A stretch of 64,000 nucleotides of DNA from Zeugodacus cucurbitae (taxonomy: Eukaryota; Arthropoda; Insecta; Diptera; Tephritidae), in assembly GCF_028554725.1 (NCBI RefSeq), contig NC_071671.1, forward strand, positions 9,792,001 to 9,856,000, read 5' to 3'. Both the position numbers and the translations under genes were made by a program. The notes beneath the pieces are model-generated. The model had not been told where the DNA came from. It searched no databases and saw only the letters and a program-made list of their open reading frames with translations. Positions 24,791 to 36,850 of this stretch are shown here, in pieces (the first letter of the stretch is position 1; every line of letters starts with the position of its first letter).

Positions 24791-26838
24791 TTTTAAACAT
24801 TTTGCATTATTTACATTTTTTTTTTTAATTTTGAACCTAACTAACCGAAAAAATATCAATTTCTTTTTTATATGAAAAAACTGTACTGATCTCTGCTTTA
24901 CTGTTTTAAATTTTAAATTTTCTATGTGGATTCATATATTCATGCTAAATTTAATTTAATTTTTTTTAATTTTTCTTTAATTTTTTTTTTATTTTATAGA
25001 ATTCATTAAAATTTAATTTAATTATTTTTTAATTATTTCGAAATTTCTCACTCGAAAATTCAAAAATTGAATTCAAATCTTAAATTTTAAACTTAACCTA
25101 ACATCTCTTACAGTTCCTTCTTTTGTGTGCCAATTTGCTTGAGTAGCAAATAAAATCAGCTCACCGGAAGTTTTGCTCTTCTGCATAAATTCCAAATTTT
25201 CTATTTTTCAAATATTTATCGAAAATTTTTCTTCGCACAACAACAATTAAAATGCCATTTCCCAATATTAAGTACTTGAAAATATTTCGAACTCTTTAAG
25301 TCGATTTACACAGACAGGAAAATATGTGCCAGATACATATGTATGGCTGTGTGTCAATGCGGCTAGTTGATTAACTGCCGGTTTCACACACACCTAAACA
25401 CCTATGTATATACATATATGTATTGAGGCATGTTATATTTTTTTTTTTTTTGAAATTTCAAAACCCACCGATTTCGTTTACTTTTGCCTCCAGCAAAAAT
25501 ATCACTTGTTCGTGCCTTCGCGGCATTTATTAGATTCAATTAAAAAATTGAAATTTGAATTTTTTCGCTGGCATTTCTTACACTTGTAGACTATTACCAC
25601 ATACAGACACATACATACAGACAAGCAGACAAATGTATTGATATGGATTTATTTGCTTACTAATGCCGGCGTCTTTCGTCGCTGTCGTTTCATTAAACTG
25701 TATGCCGCTTTAGCCGCTAGCCGCCAGTCGTCCGTCGGTCCGCCCATTTGTTATACACACACGTGCCCACAGCCGCCCCGCGGAATGGCCAGTTTGTCTG
25801 GTTGCAAATTTTGTTTGCTTTAGTTGGCACAAATTCGCTTCGGCGGAGCGGCGAGTGGGCGACGTGGGGAGGGTGGTCAAGCGATTTTCGGTGCGGTATT
25901 TAGTGCGTCGTTTTATTTATAGATTTAAATACTAATGTATCTAGTTGTAAACATAAATACATATACATATCTATCTACATATATAAGTATATGTATGTCA
26001 AATTTTATCTATTTTTTTTATCTCTCTGCAAAAACGCCGAATTTTGATTAATTTAATTATATTTTTGTTTTCTTTGTTTTTGTTTATTTTTGCTAGTTTG
26101 CTATTGCTTGAGGGAATATTGTTTAATTAATATCTTTTTTATGACAATTCAAATGAAAATAAACAAGCGGAGTGCCAAAATTCGCAATTTATGATAGACA
26201 AAGGTTTTAAAAGGCCAAATATAGTTAAAAAAAAAATATTTTGAAAATTCAAAATTTCAGAATTTTTTTTTTTAAACAGAGTTCCTGAAAAACCTCATTG
26301 AGAACACTGTAGATCTGTTCATAAACGAAAAACATTTAACTCGTATTTGGAGCGTATAATTAATATTTGCTTTCATGCATTTAGTGGTGACTTCAATATT
26401 CTTAAAAGTAAATTTAATATTTGAAAACATTTTTTTAATTTTAATATTTTTATTACTACAAGTAAATATTAAAAAATTTCTAAAATTTTAAAGCTCCACA
26501 TTAGTAACAACAAATCTTACGTTTGCTTATTTTCTTAGAGCAGCATTAGCTGTCAAATCTCTTTAAAACTTGTGTACTTATATTTAATAAGAAACTACTT
26601 TCAATGCATATGAAAATTGTCGTGTGTGTACTCATTTCACCAAATTAAAAATGATAATGCACAAATTTCGCTAATTATGGTTTGTTGTATTAAAAATGTT
26701 GTATAGTATGTTTTTAGGTTATGTTGAAAAAAAATTACCGATCTTCTAATGTAACATTTTCTAATATTTAGAATAAATTTTTTCTAATTGAAGGATTTTT
26801 AAAAAATTAAGGATTTTAAATATTTTTTTTTGTTTTTT
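24791..26838. other. non-coding, no gene seen
   Basis: AT-rich with a GC-richer island (25,670-25,870) that holds only short overlapping ORFs. No supported gene. Confidence 0.5.
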
Positions 26839-26839
26839 T

Positions 26840-27260
26840 TTTAATATAATTTATTTATTTGTTTTTTTTTTTAATATTATTTTTGTATTTTTTTTTTGTT
26901 TTTAATATGTTTTTTAAATTTTTTATATTTTTTTATTATTATTAATTTAATATTATTATTTTGTTTTATTATAAAAAAAAATATTTTATTTATAATATAT
27001 TATTTATTTATATATATATTTTTTTTTTATTTTTATTTTTTTAATATTATTTTTTATGATTTTTAATATTATTTCTTTAAAATTATTATTTTGCTTTATT
27101 ATAAAAAAAATAATATTTTATTTATAATATATTTTATTATTTTTTATATAATTTTTTATTATTTGTTATATTATTTTAATATTTTATTATTATTATTTAA
27201 ATATTATTATTTGGTTTTATAATAAAATTGTTTTTTTATTTGTGTTTTTTTGTTTTTCAT
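26840..27260. repeat. T-rich low-complexity tract
   Basis: Runs of TTTTTTTAATATTATT. TTATAATAAAAAAAA-type sequence (ATTATAAAAAAAA) followed by ATATTTTATTTATAATATATT occurs twice, near 26965 and 27100, so part of it is an internal duplication of about 130 bp. Confidence 0.75.
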
Positions 27261-28295
27261 TTATATGTATATTTTTTTGTTTGTTTTTTTATCAACATCA
27301 TTTTTTATATTTTTTTTAATTGCAACAAAATATTTTCATGAAAAAGTACCATTAAATTTGTTATATTTATATTATATATACGTATATATATATTATTTAA
27401 AAAATTATTATTTAAATTCGCATTACGATTATACTTTAAAAATTTTTTGAGTGAAAAATCTTTCGTAAAAGAAATACATATGCTGTTAGAGTTCAAAACT
27501 TTCGAAGTAACACTTGAACTTCGCGGCATTTACTTGGATGTATTTCCTTGTGGCTTCAAACATTTATTCTTTCATATTTATTTAGAATGTTACGCGCATA
27601 ATGCAAAAGTCCATATACATACATTCATTTGTGGGATCGATCTCTTCTTTCAACAAACAAATCTCCAATGCTTCGTTTTATACCGTCATATATCTTAGTT
27701 TTACATATTCAAACACCCTTTAACATGTGTAAAATTCCAAGTAATTATGTGTGGGTGATTGAAAACTAAACAGACGAAGAATCGCTACCATTAAGAAGGC
27801 CTACACACCCCTTCGCTAGTATGTGGTACATATGTATAACACAAACATATGTACATAAATAGGTGCCAACAAAATATTGCATTTACATGGAAATTTATGT
27901 GAAAACATATTTTACTTTCTATAAGTAATTGTCTTTTACGAGCACGAGCACGAGCACTTGTGAAAATTCCCCCATTCCCAGGAAAAGCTTTGTGGCCACA
28001 TAAAATGGCTGCAATTATGGCTATTTATTTTGTATATCTTATCACTTCTGTTTCAATATTGGCTTGAGTGGCTTTCTTCGCAAAAAAAATCTGTGTTTTC
28101 ATTATCTCATAGTTGAAATTTGAAAAAAAAATATGACACCCATTACTTACTTATTAAAGAGAAAGCTTCCGAGAAACTCTTAAACTAGCAGCAAATCTCG
28201 TTGGTACTTCAGTTCATACTTAAAGTATATAAGTTTCAGCGCTCAATTTCTCTCTAAACCGAGATCGCTTATTGATTTTTTTTAAATGAAAACAT
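27261..28295. other. non-coding, no gene seen
   Basis: Contains a short ACGAGC triplication at about 27938-27956. No gene is supported. Confidence 0.5.
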
Positions 28296-28541
28296 AAAGC
28301 CTTTTCACACACGCGCTAATTGATCAATTAACCGACCTCTGTTCAATTAAAACGCTGATTTGGATCGATTTACAATACAAAATAAAAATCTCTTTTTGAT
28401 AATGAAACTTACAACTTCTTATGAAAAGCAAAAATAAAAATAACAGCTGATCGATTATCGAGTAGCCGGCAGTGTGAAAGGCAAAACCTGGTTTCTTAAT
28501 TAAAATTTTAATTTAGCAATTAATTTGGCTGGGTGAAAAGC
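28296..28541 (+). mobile_element. MITE family 1, copy C (shortened)
   Basis: Begins AAGCCTTTTCACACACGCGC and ends TTTGGCTGGGTGAAAAGCC. It retains CAATTAACCGACC and AACAGCTGATCG but lacks the central GTGTTTATTGATAAAATAGC block, making it about 45-125 bp shorter than the other copies. Confidence 0.72.
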
Positions 28542-29404
28542 CAAAAGCCGGGTACAGTGAAAAATTTTAATTTTTGAAGAATTGAGTACGGTCAAAATGT
28601 CAAACAAAATGTAAATAGTAAACAGCTGATGCTGTCAAGTAGTCCATAGCCAATAGTGTAGTGACACTACTCTGAGTTTTATTCGAAAACATTTTTTCGA
28701 AATAATTTAAAAATGAAGTTTGCACTGCGACCGACCTCTGATCTATTGTGCGCTCACTTTTAGTGGAAATTTGCTTCAAAGTCAGTTGTAAACAATATTT
28801 ATAATTCTGCGATAAATATGTATGTACATATATGCAAATAAAAGGTTTAAAAATAATTTTTTATATTTTCTTTGCAATAATTTTCGTTTATTGCTTTTAA
28901 AATATGAGCTCATTTGCTATTGCCGCTGCTTTATTATCTCACATTTATACTTTATTGCGAGTGCTTTGTTGGCATCTGTAATATAGAAATGTATATACAT
29001 TCATATATAATTGTATAGGTATGTATTCTGTTTATTTACTTACACCTACGTTTGTTAAAATAAACACTTTTTACTTAAAATTAAAGTAAATAATTCAAAT
29101 TGAATTTTTGTCGTGCAAATGAGTTGCATATTTTCTTTTATAGATTTCCGACTGTGAATCATTTACAGCAATTAGAAGAATATTTTTTTAAATTAATATA
29201 GCGTTATTTTGTAAATATGGAGAATTGCTTTAAAAATTATGACTTTGGGTTGGGTGTTTTTGGGGGATTCGAAAATAACTTGCCTTGTCCTAATTCGCTG
29301 TTTAAATTTATGTTTTATTAATATTTAAACATATGATAAGGTTAGGTGGGTTTCTAGATTTAAAATTTTGAAAAAAAAATGCGTTTTTTAATTCTACAAT
29401 ATGT
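28542..29404. other. non-coding, no gene seen
   Basis: AT-rich, without ORFs or element ends that I can define. Confidence 0.5.
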
Positions 29405-29775
29405 TTAAAATACTATTGTCTAAAAATATCAAATCGATCCAAGTATAATTCTAAGAAACATACACTTTGGAAGTTCTGCCGCAACAGGTCACGCCAGTTT
29501 GAATTCAAAACTTTAAACGCGTTTATCTCAAAAATAAATTTTTCAAATCTCTCGAAAAATTATGAATTTATTTTTTTTTTTTCAAATTTTGCACACATCT
29601 TTGAAATAACATTATTTAGTTAATGAACGAAGGATTTTTTTCAACTATTTTTTTTTGACAAAATATGTGGCGAAAATTTTACTCAAAAATTGAGGTTTAT
29701 GTTAAAATTTTGTCAAATCTGTTTCAAATTTTAATATTTTCTTTTTTGCTTCGTTCATTAACTAGATTTATCCAT
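29405..29775 (-). repeat. dispersed repeat family 3, copy 2
   Basis: Reverse-oriented partner of 15318-15690. It carries ACTTTGGAAGTTC, TCACGCCA, CAAATTTTGCACACATC, CATTATTTAGTTAATG and CGTTCATTAACTAGATT in mirrored order. Confidence 0.7.
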
Positions 29776-30049
29776 TTACTATCGAAATATATTTGGTTTA
29801 TTGATTTTGGTTGAACTAATGACAAGTCCACGTCAAGAGCTCATTTTTAGGAAACTCTATGGGAGAAGAGGTACCAAGGAGAGTTTTCGAAATTTGTAAA
29901 TAAAAATTTGATAAAATACAAAATGCTGAATTCTTTAAATGAAATACATAATTGTATATACATTAAAAAAAAAATTAAAAATAAGCTTGTTTTCAATCAC
30001 TGAAACCCAACTAACCCTTTAAAGTCAGTATTTCTTTTGATATTTTGTT
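29776..30049. other. non-coding
   Basis: Short AT-rich spacer before the TTTTA array. Confidence 0.4.
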
Positions 30050-31575
30050 GTTTTTTTATTCTATTTTATTTTTTAATTGATTTGATTTGATTTTATTTTA
30101 TTTCAATTATTTTTATTTCACTTATTTTATTTTATTTTATGTTTTAATTTTTTTTTATTTTATTTATTTATTTTTATTTTATTTTATTTTTTATTTTATT
30201 TTATTTATTTTTATTTTATTTTATTTTATTTTATTTATTTATGTTATTTTAATTTATTTTATTTTTTATTTTATTTTTTATTTTATTTTATTTATTTATT
30301 ATTATTTTATTTTTTTTTCATTTTATGTTATTTTAATTTATTTCATTTTATTTTTATTTATTTTATTTTATTTTTATTTTTTTATTTTATTTTATTTATT
30401 ATTTATGTTATTTTAATTTATTTTATTTTATTTATTTATTATTATTTTATTTTATTTATTTTTTATTTTATTTTATGTTATTTTAATTTATTTCATTTTA
30501 TTTTTTATTTTATTTTATTTATTTATTTTTATTTTATTTTATTTATTATTTATGTTAGTTTAATTTATTGTATTTTATTTTTTATTTTATTTTATTTATT
30601 TATTTTTATTTTATTTTATTTATTATTTATGTTAGTTTAATTTATTGTATTTTTTATTTTATTTTATTTTTGTTTTTATTTTATTTTATGTTATTTTTAT
30701 CTATTTTATTTTAATTTATTTTATTTTTTATTTTATTTTATTTATTTATTTTTATTTTATTTTATTTATTATTTATGTTATTTTAATTTATTTTATTTTA
30801 TTTTTTATTTTATTTTATTTATTATTTATGTTAGTTTAATTTATTGTATTTTATTTTTTATTTTATTTTATTTATTTATTTTTATTTTATTTTATTTATT
30901 ATTTATGTTACTTTAATTTATTGTATTTTTTATTTTATTTTATTTTTGTTTTTATTTTATTTTATGTTATTTTTATTTATTTTATTTTATTTTTATTTGT
31001 TTTATTTTATTTATTTAATATTATTTTATTTTAATTTATTTTATTTTTTATTTTATTTTATGTTATTTTAATTTATTTCATTTTATTTTTATTTATTTTA
31101 TTTTATTTTTTATTTTATTTTTTTATTTTATTTTTATTTTATTTTATTTATTTATTTTTATTTTATTTTATTTATTTATTATTATTTTATTTTATTTTTG
31201 TTTTTATTTTATTTTATGTTATTTTTATTTATTTTATTTTATTTTTATTTATTTTATTTTATTTATTTATTATTATTTTATTTTAATTTATTTTTTATTT
31301 CATTTTATTTTTATTTATTTTTATTTTTTTATTTTATTTTATTTATTTTTATTTTATTTTATTTTATTTATTATTTATGTTATTTTAATTTATTTTATTT
31401 TTTATTTTATTTTTTTATTTTATTTTTTATTTTATTTTTATTTTATTTATTTTAATTTAATTTTCTTTTATTTTATGTTATTTTAATTTATTTTATTTTT
31501 ATTTTATTTTATTTATTTTTATTTTATTTTATTTTATTTTATTTTATTTTAATTTAATTTAATTTATTTTATTTT
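30050..31575. repeat. 1.5-kb TTTTA-type array
   Basis: Dominated by TTTTATTTTATTTATTTTTA units, with recurring longer blocks built around TTTATGTTATTTTAATTTAT and TTATGTTAGTTTAATTTATTG. The strand is almost free of C and very poor in G. Long open frames here (for example 30087-30416) are a by-product of the absence of stop-forming G and of TAA in one frame. Confidence 0.95.
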
Positions 31576-33439
31576 TTTGTAAAAATCATTTGCATTACAT
31601 ATTTTAATAATTTTTTTTTAAATCGTTTTGTATGCATTTCACATTATTTTTAAAAATCAAACTCTACTTCTGCTTTTTATATGCACATTTCTCATCTTTT
31701 ATAACAATTACGTAATTGTCGCTTTACGTCACGCGATTAATGTGTACAAAAAAATTAAGCTCATTAAAATTATTACAAACAATTCTTGAAACTGTAGACT
31801 GTGAAGGTTGTATGATTTGCAAAATGTTAACAAGAATTTCTTATTTCTTCCTTGTAGTATAAGTGTGTAGGTATGTATGTATGCACTTGTGTTTAAAAAA
31901 TGACGTACAAAACTACCCGCCAATCAGCCGACATGTGTCGGTACTCAAAATTATTTTAGTTATTTGTTAGTTTTTGTTTGTTTTTCATTCCGTCTTCTGA
32001 CTACCTTGAGCCGTAGCGGCTTAGTAACGCCTCACGCACGAGAGTGATGAGCAAAAACAAAACCAACAATAGTAATAATAATAACAACAATTTTAGCTAA
32101 TGTTGGCAAGATTTTCATTCAAATTTAACGGTCATTTAACGCTGTGATTTCTACCTAAGTTTTTAAAGAGCTAATTGATATGCGCCATAGAGTCATGAGC
32201 TGCTAGCCCGAACCATGCGGAGGCATGCTTTGTTGTGCTGCCTGTATTTACCTTCTGTATATGTTAATTATTGTATGATACATATATATACAATACTGTA
32301 GAAATATAAATATTATCATATCCAAACTTTGAACCCTTCCGTTTGCAATTAATTTCAACCGACTTTCGCTCTTTATTTATTCTTTGTAATTTTATTAGCA
32401 ACGTTTAGTTGCGTCTTTCTATTTTCGGCTTGTCGTCTGTTTTTATTATAGCTTAGTATTCTGCGAAAAATATGCACAGCTGTTCTGTCATCTTCTACAG
32501 CCAACACGAATTCAATGCGTCAAGCACATTTCTCGATGGGCGCTTTTGTATATTTCAATACTCTTACTACAGTGCGACGATGTTGCCACTTAAAAATAAT
32601 ACAATCAATTTTAAAATATTTCTTATTTCAATATAAGCAAAGTGATTATACGGTATAAGAAAATAATCACTGCACGATCGTTTTGAAAAAAAAAAAAAAA
32701 AAATATTTTCAAAGTCAAAAAATTAATTTCGTTTAAATTCTTTTAGATCCCAAAGAATTCTACGAAATTATTAGCAAAACCAATTTCAGTTTTTTTTTTA
32801 TTTTAGAAAATAATTTAATATAATTTTGTTTTTTTAGTGTCAAAGGTCAAAGTGGCAACACCGCTTCACATACACCGCCCGCAAAAATTATAATAAAAAC
32901 AAAAAAATAACAAAATATACTACGACAAATACTCTTTTCCTCTCAGCGCATATTGCGCAAATTCTTTGCGAGTGTATTTTTTTTTCTTTCTTCAAGCATT
33001 AGTATATTCTATTCTGCGCGAAGGCTGCTAGTATGCGTCCCCATGACTCAGCGATGTTTTGTTTTTAGTTTTGCCGTCGTAAAATGTTTACTTTTCGTGT
33101 GGCTATGCACAGTTTTTAGATTACATTATTTTGTCTTACATTTTGTGTCTTTCAAAACATTGGGGGATGTAAAATTCCACGATGCCTGGAAGCTGTCCAA
33201 GAATTTTCTATAGTTTTTTTTTTAATATTAATGTGTGCTTTTAAGGCGCATATTTAGTCATTTTCATATTTAAATGCCTAATAAATAGTTTTATGAATAA
33301 TACCGTTAAAATTTTTATGAGACCTTTTCGGGGCAATTTGCTCTTCAAAAAGTGTTGGAAGAAAAAAATTTATTGTTTCATTAATTTTTCAGTGTGTATG
33401 TATGATTTTTTGTATATAATCAAAATTTCGTTCGGTCAT
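31576..33439. other. non-coding, no gene seen
   Basis: Unremarkable AT-rich DNA with a poly(A) run at about 32687-32703 and no supported ORF. Confidence 0.5.
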
Positions 33440-34060
33440 TATTTTATTTTATTTTTTAATTTTTTTAATTTCAATTTTAATTTTTTTTTAATTTTTATTT
33501 AATTTTTATTTAAAATTTTCTTTTTTTTTTATTTTTTTTAAATTTATTTTTTAATTTTTATTTTAATTTTTTTTTATTTTTTTTTTAATTTTTATTATAT
33601 TTTTTTTAATTTTTATTTTAATTTTTATTAAATTTTTATTTTAATTTTTTTTAATTTTTATTTTAAAATTTTTTAATTTTTTTTTTTAATTTTTTTATAA
33701 TTTTTTTTTTTAATTTCTATTTTATTATTATTTTTTTTTTAATTTTAATTTTAATTTTTTTATTATTTTTATTTAAATTTATTTTAAATTTTTTTTTATT
33801 TTAATTTTTTTTTCTTTTTTTTTAATTTTTATTATATTTTTTTTTAATTTTTATTTTAATTTTTATTTTTTAATTTTTTTTTAATTTTTATTTTATTATT
33901 ATTATTTTTTATATATTTTTTTTTAATTTTTATTTTATTATTATTATTTTTTTAATTTTAATTTTTATTTTTTTTAATTTTTTAAATTTTTATTTTAATA
34001 TTTTTTTATATATTTTTTTTTTTTAATTTTTGTATTATTATTATTTTTTTAATTTCACTG
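33440..34060. repeat. T-rich TTTTTAATTTTTA-type array
   Basis: About 620 bp of almost pure T/A with repeated TTTTAATTTTTATTTTAATT. It ends about 150 bp before mariner copy 2. Confidence 0.92.
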
Positions 34061-34207
34061 AATACGATTTCTTCTTTTTCCACAACAACGCTTTTAATTA
34101 TTATACTTTTTCCATTCACGCACACAAGTCGGCCACATACTTGTCTATAAATGTCATACATTAGTGAGCTTAGTTGCCAGCCATTGTCAATTAGTCAACA
34201 TCAAATA

Positions 34208-35134
34208 AAGGGTGATTTTTTAAGAGCTTGATAACTTTTTTTAAAAAAAAAACGCATAAAATTTGCATCATCGGTTCTTTATTTGAAACGTTAGATTGGT
34301 TCATGACATTTACTTTTTGAAGATAATTTCATTTAAATGTTGACCGCGGCTGCGTCTTAGGTGGTCCATTCGGAAAGTCCAATTTTGGGCAACTTTTTCG
34401 AGCATTTCGGCCGGAATAGCCCGAATTTCTTCGGAAATGTTGTCTTCCAAAGCTGGAATAGTTGCTGGCTTATTTCTGTAGACTTTAGACTTGACGTAGC
34501 CCCACAAAAAATAGTCTAAAGGCGTTAAATCGCATGATCTTGGTGGCCAACTTACGGGTCCATTTCTTGAGATGAATTGTTCTCCGAAGTTTTCCCTCAA
34601 AATGGCCATAGAATCGCGAGCTGTGTGGCATGTAGCGCCATCTTGTTGAAACCACATGTCAACCAAGTTCAGTTCTTCCATTTTTGGCAACAAAAAGTTT
34701 GTTAGCATCGAACGATAGCGATCGCCATTCACCGTAACGTTGCGTCCAACAGCATCTTTGAAAAAATACGGTCCAATGATTCCACCAGCGTACAAACCAC
34801 ACCAAACAGTGCATTTTTCGGGATGCATGGGCAGTTCTTGAACGGCTTCTGGTTGCTCTTCACCCCAAATGCGGCAATTTTGCTTATTTACGTAGCCATT
34901 CAACCAGAAATGAGCCTCATCGCTGAACAAAATTTGTCGATAAAAAATTTCGAACCGAACACTGATTTTGGTAATAAAATTCAATGATTTGCAAGCGTTG
35001 CTCGTTAGTAAGTCTATTCATGATGAAATGTCAAAGCATACTGAGCATCTTTCTCTTTGACACCATGTCTGAAATCCCACGTGATCTGTCAAATACTAAT
35101 GCATGAAAATCCTAACCTCAAAAAAATCACCCGT
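34208..35134 (-). mobile_element. DD41D mariner-like element, internally deleted, copy 2
   Basis: A 927-bp copy inverted relative to 4289-5232, with TA at 34206-34207 and 35135-35136 and the same terminal sequences. It lacks 13 bp present in copy 1 at the deletion junction and differs by a few more bases in the 3' UTR. Otherwise the two are almost the same, so both derive from a recent common source. Confidence 0.93.
34310..35021 (-). pseudogene. DD41D mariner transposase, internally deleted
   Basis: On the minus strand the start codon at 35019-35021 opens the same N-terminal MNRLTNEQRL fragment. After GTTCGAAA the sequence jumps to TTTTTTATCGAC, out of frame with the catalytic domain. From FYRQILFSDEAHFW to the stop at 34310-34312 the frame is intact and carries the D, D, 41-residue spacing, D arrangement. 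A downstream ATG (34982-34984) opens the catalytic frame, but that product would lack the DNA-binding region. Confidence 0.92.
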
Positions 35135-35136
35135 TA

Positions 35137-36470
35137 TTAAAGCGTTATATTCGTTTTTCCTTCCATGCTGCCTCTTATCTCCGCACCTCTTACCCTCAAA
35201 ATTTGTCATGTTAAATGCTTGGCATTTCAATTTGTGCGCCATTACCACCCCACCAGCAGCCCATGTGGCGCTTTACTTTGTCGTAATAGAGTACGAGCGT
35301 GTTCGTGAATTCACGCGGAAGTTCATGGCTTCAATTTTTGTTTTTTTTTTTCGTTTCGCTTTTGTGTTTGCACTCTATTTATTGTTATCGTTCAATTATT
35401 TATTATTAATATTTTTTTTGCTTTTGTTTTTATTGGTGTGTGTAACAATTTTTGTTACAGCGGCAAGGTGGTGTGCGGGTAGTTGGTAGGTGGATGATAT
35501 CGCTTGATTGAATTGTTTTAACTCTATTTCAATGACATGACATCAGTTGGAACAAAGCCGTGTATGAGCTGTAGAATTTGTAGAGGTTTTTTTATTTTAT
35601 TTTTTGTAAATATTATTTAATATATAATGTGCTGTTATTTTATCAATAATTGTTGTTCTCTGAGTAATTTCTTGTTAATTTTCTTTGCAATTTTCCAATC
35701 AGTGATAAGCGCTCAAGAAGGTAATAACTCTTGTCGGATTTGTACATTATCACTCGTATTAATACATGCACAAATGCTTCTTTTGAACTCCAAACTGTCT
35801 TATCATCTGTTAATGGGGTTAATTCATGAATAAGTGCTTCAAGTCTATATAGACTCAAACACAATTTAAAACCTGAAGATTTTGTTTATTTTATGTACTC
35901 TGACACCTGCTTTGAACTGATTAATTTTAATTAAATTCTCAATCTTCTTTTCTGTCATATAGACCCGACTTTGTTTCTTTTTTTCTTGTTTCTGTTGATC
36001 CAATTCTACAATCTTCTATTGATCAAACAATACTGAATGAACTGTTGCTTGTATTTAACCCCTTAATAGTAGTAGAAATTAAGGTTAAATGAATGGATCT
36101 TCATCCACCTAACGCTTTCATAATTTACCTATTAATCGTAACTCGCTTTAAATTTCACTTTTTGGAGTTTATGGATCGAGTTTCAAGAAAATTTTGTGTG
36201 AGAATACTTCTTGTTATTAATCTTAAAACCTTAAACTCGAGTTTGTATAGATGTATGTAGATAAATATAGTTCTGATTTTCAAAATTACGTTTATTATCA
36301 TTATTCCATTTGATACTATATTTAGATAATTCTTACGATCTATAGCGTGTGTTTTTGGGATGATTAAAATTAAACTTGATGTGCACCTTGAGTGTTTTTG
36401 ACTGATACATTTGAATCACATCTCTATTGGATTTTATGGTATGACCATTTATGTATGTATGTGATTGGCG
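35137..36470. other. non-coding, no gene seen
   Basis: The 128-codon ORF at 35103-35489 begins inside the mariner end and is Phe/Leu-rich low complexity; I do not support it. Confidence 0.5.
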
Positions 36471-36479
36471 TTCAACCGT

Positions 36480-36850
36480 TTAGCCGGTTATAGCCGAATC
36501 GATGAGAGCGTGCCACTCCTCTCTTTCCTTCGCAGTTCGGCGCCAGTTGGAGATTCCAAGTGTAGCCAGGTCGCTCTCCACCTGGTCCCTCCAACGGAGT
36601 GGAGGCCTTCCCCTTCCTCGGCTTCCTCCGGCGGGTACTGCATCGAACACTTTCAGAGCTGGAGGGTTTTCGTCCATTCGGACAACATGACCTAGCCAGC
36701 GTAGCCGCTGTCTTTTTATTCACTGAACTATGTCAATGTCGTCGTATAACTCGTACAGCTCATCGTTCTATCGTCTGCGGTATTCGCCGTTGCCAATGTT
36801 CTGAGGACCATAAATCTTGCGCAAAATTTTCCTCTGCCGTGAAAAATTTA
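36480..36850 (-). pseudogene. LINE ORF2 C-terminal relic
   Basis: Minus-strand reading gives RKILRKIYGPQNIGNGEYRR, then in-frame stops, then LYELYDDIDIVQ, QRLRWLGHVVRMDENPPA, and GRGRPPLRWRDQVESDL followed by LGISNWRRTAKEREEWHALI. This order (fingers/thumb-distal IYGP..NGEYR, LRWLGHV.RM, RGRPPLRW.D.V) is typical of the C-terminal end of certain non-LTR retrotransposon polyproteins. At least two stops interrupt it. I cannot assign the clade. Confidence 0.8.

Noticed and set aside
30087..31455. Long Phe/Tyr/Ile-rich ORFs (up to 109 codons) on the + strand
   Set aside because: They are translations of the TTTTA array; absence of G and of in-frame TAA leaves frames open by chance.
35103..35489. 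128-codon ORF starting in the mariner end
   Set aside because: Begins inside the TIR, is hydrophobic low complexity, and has no homologous look.
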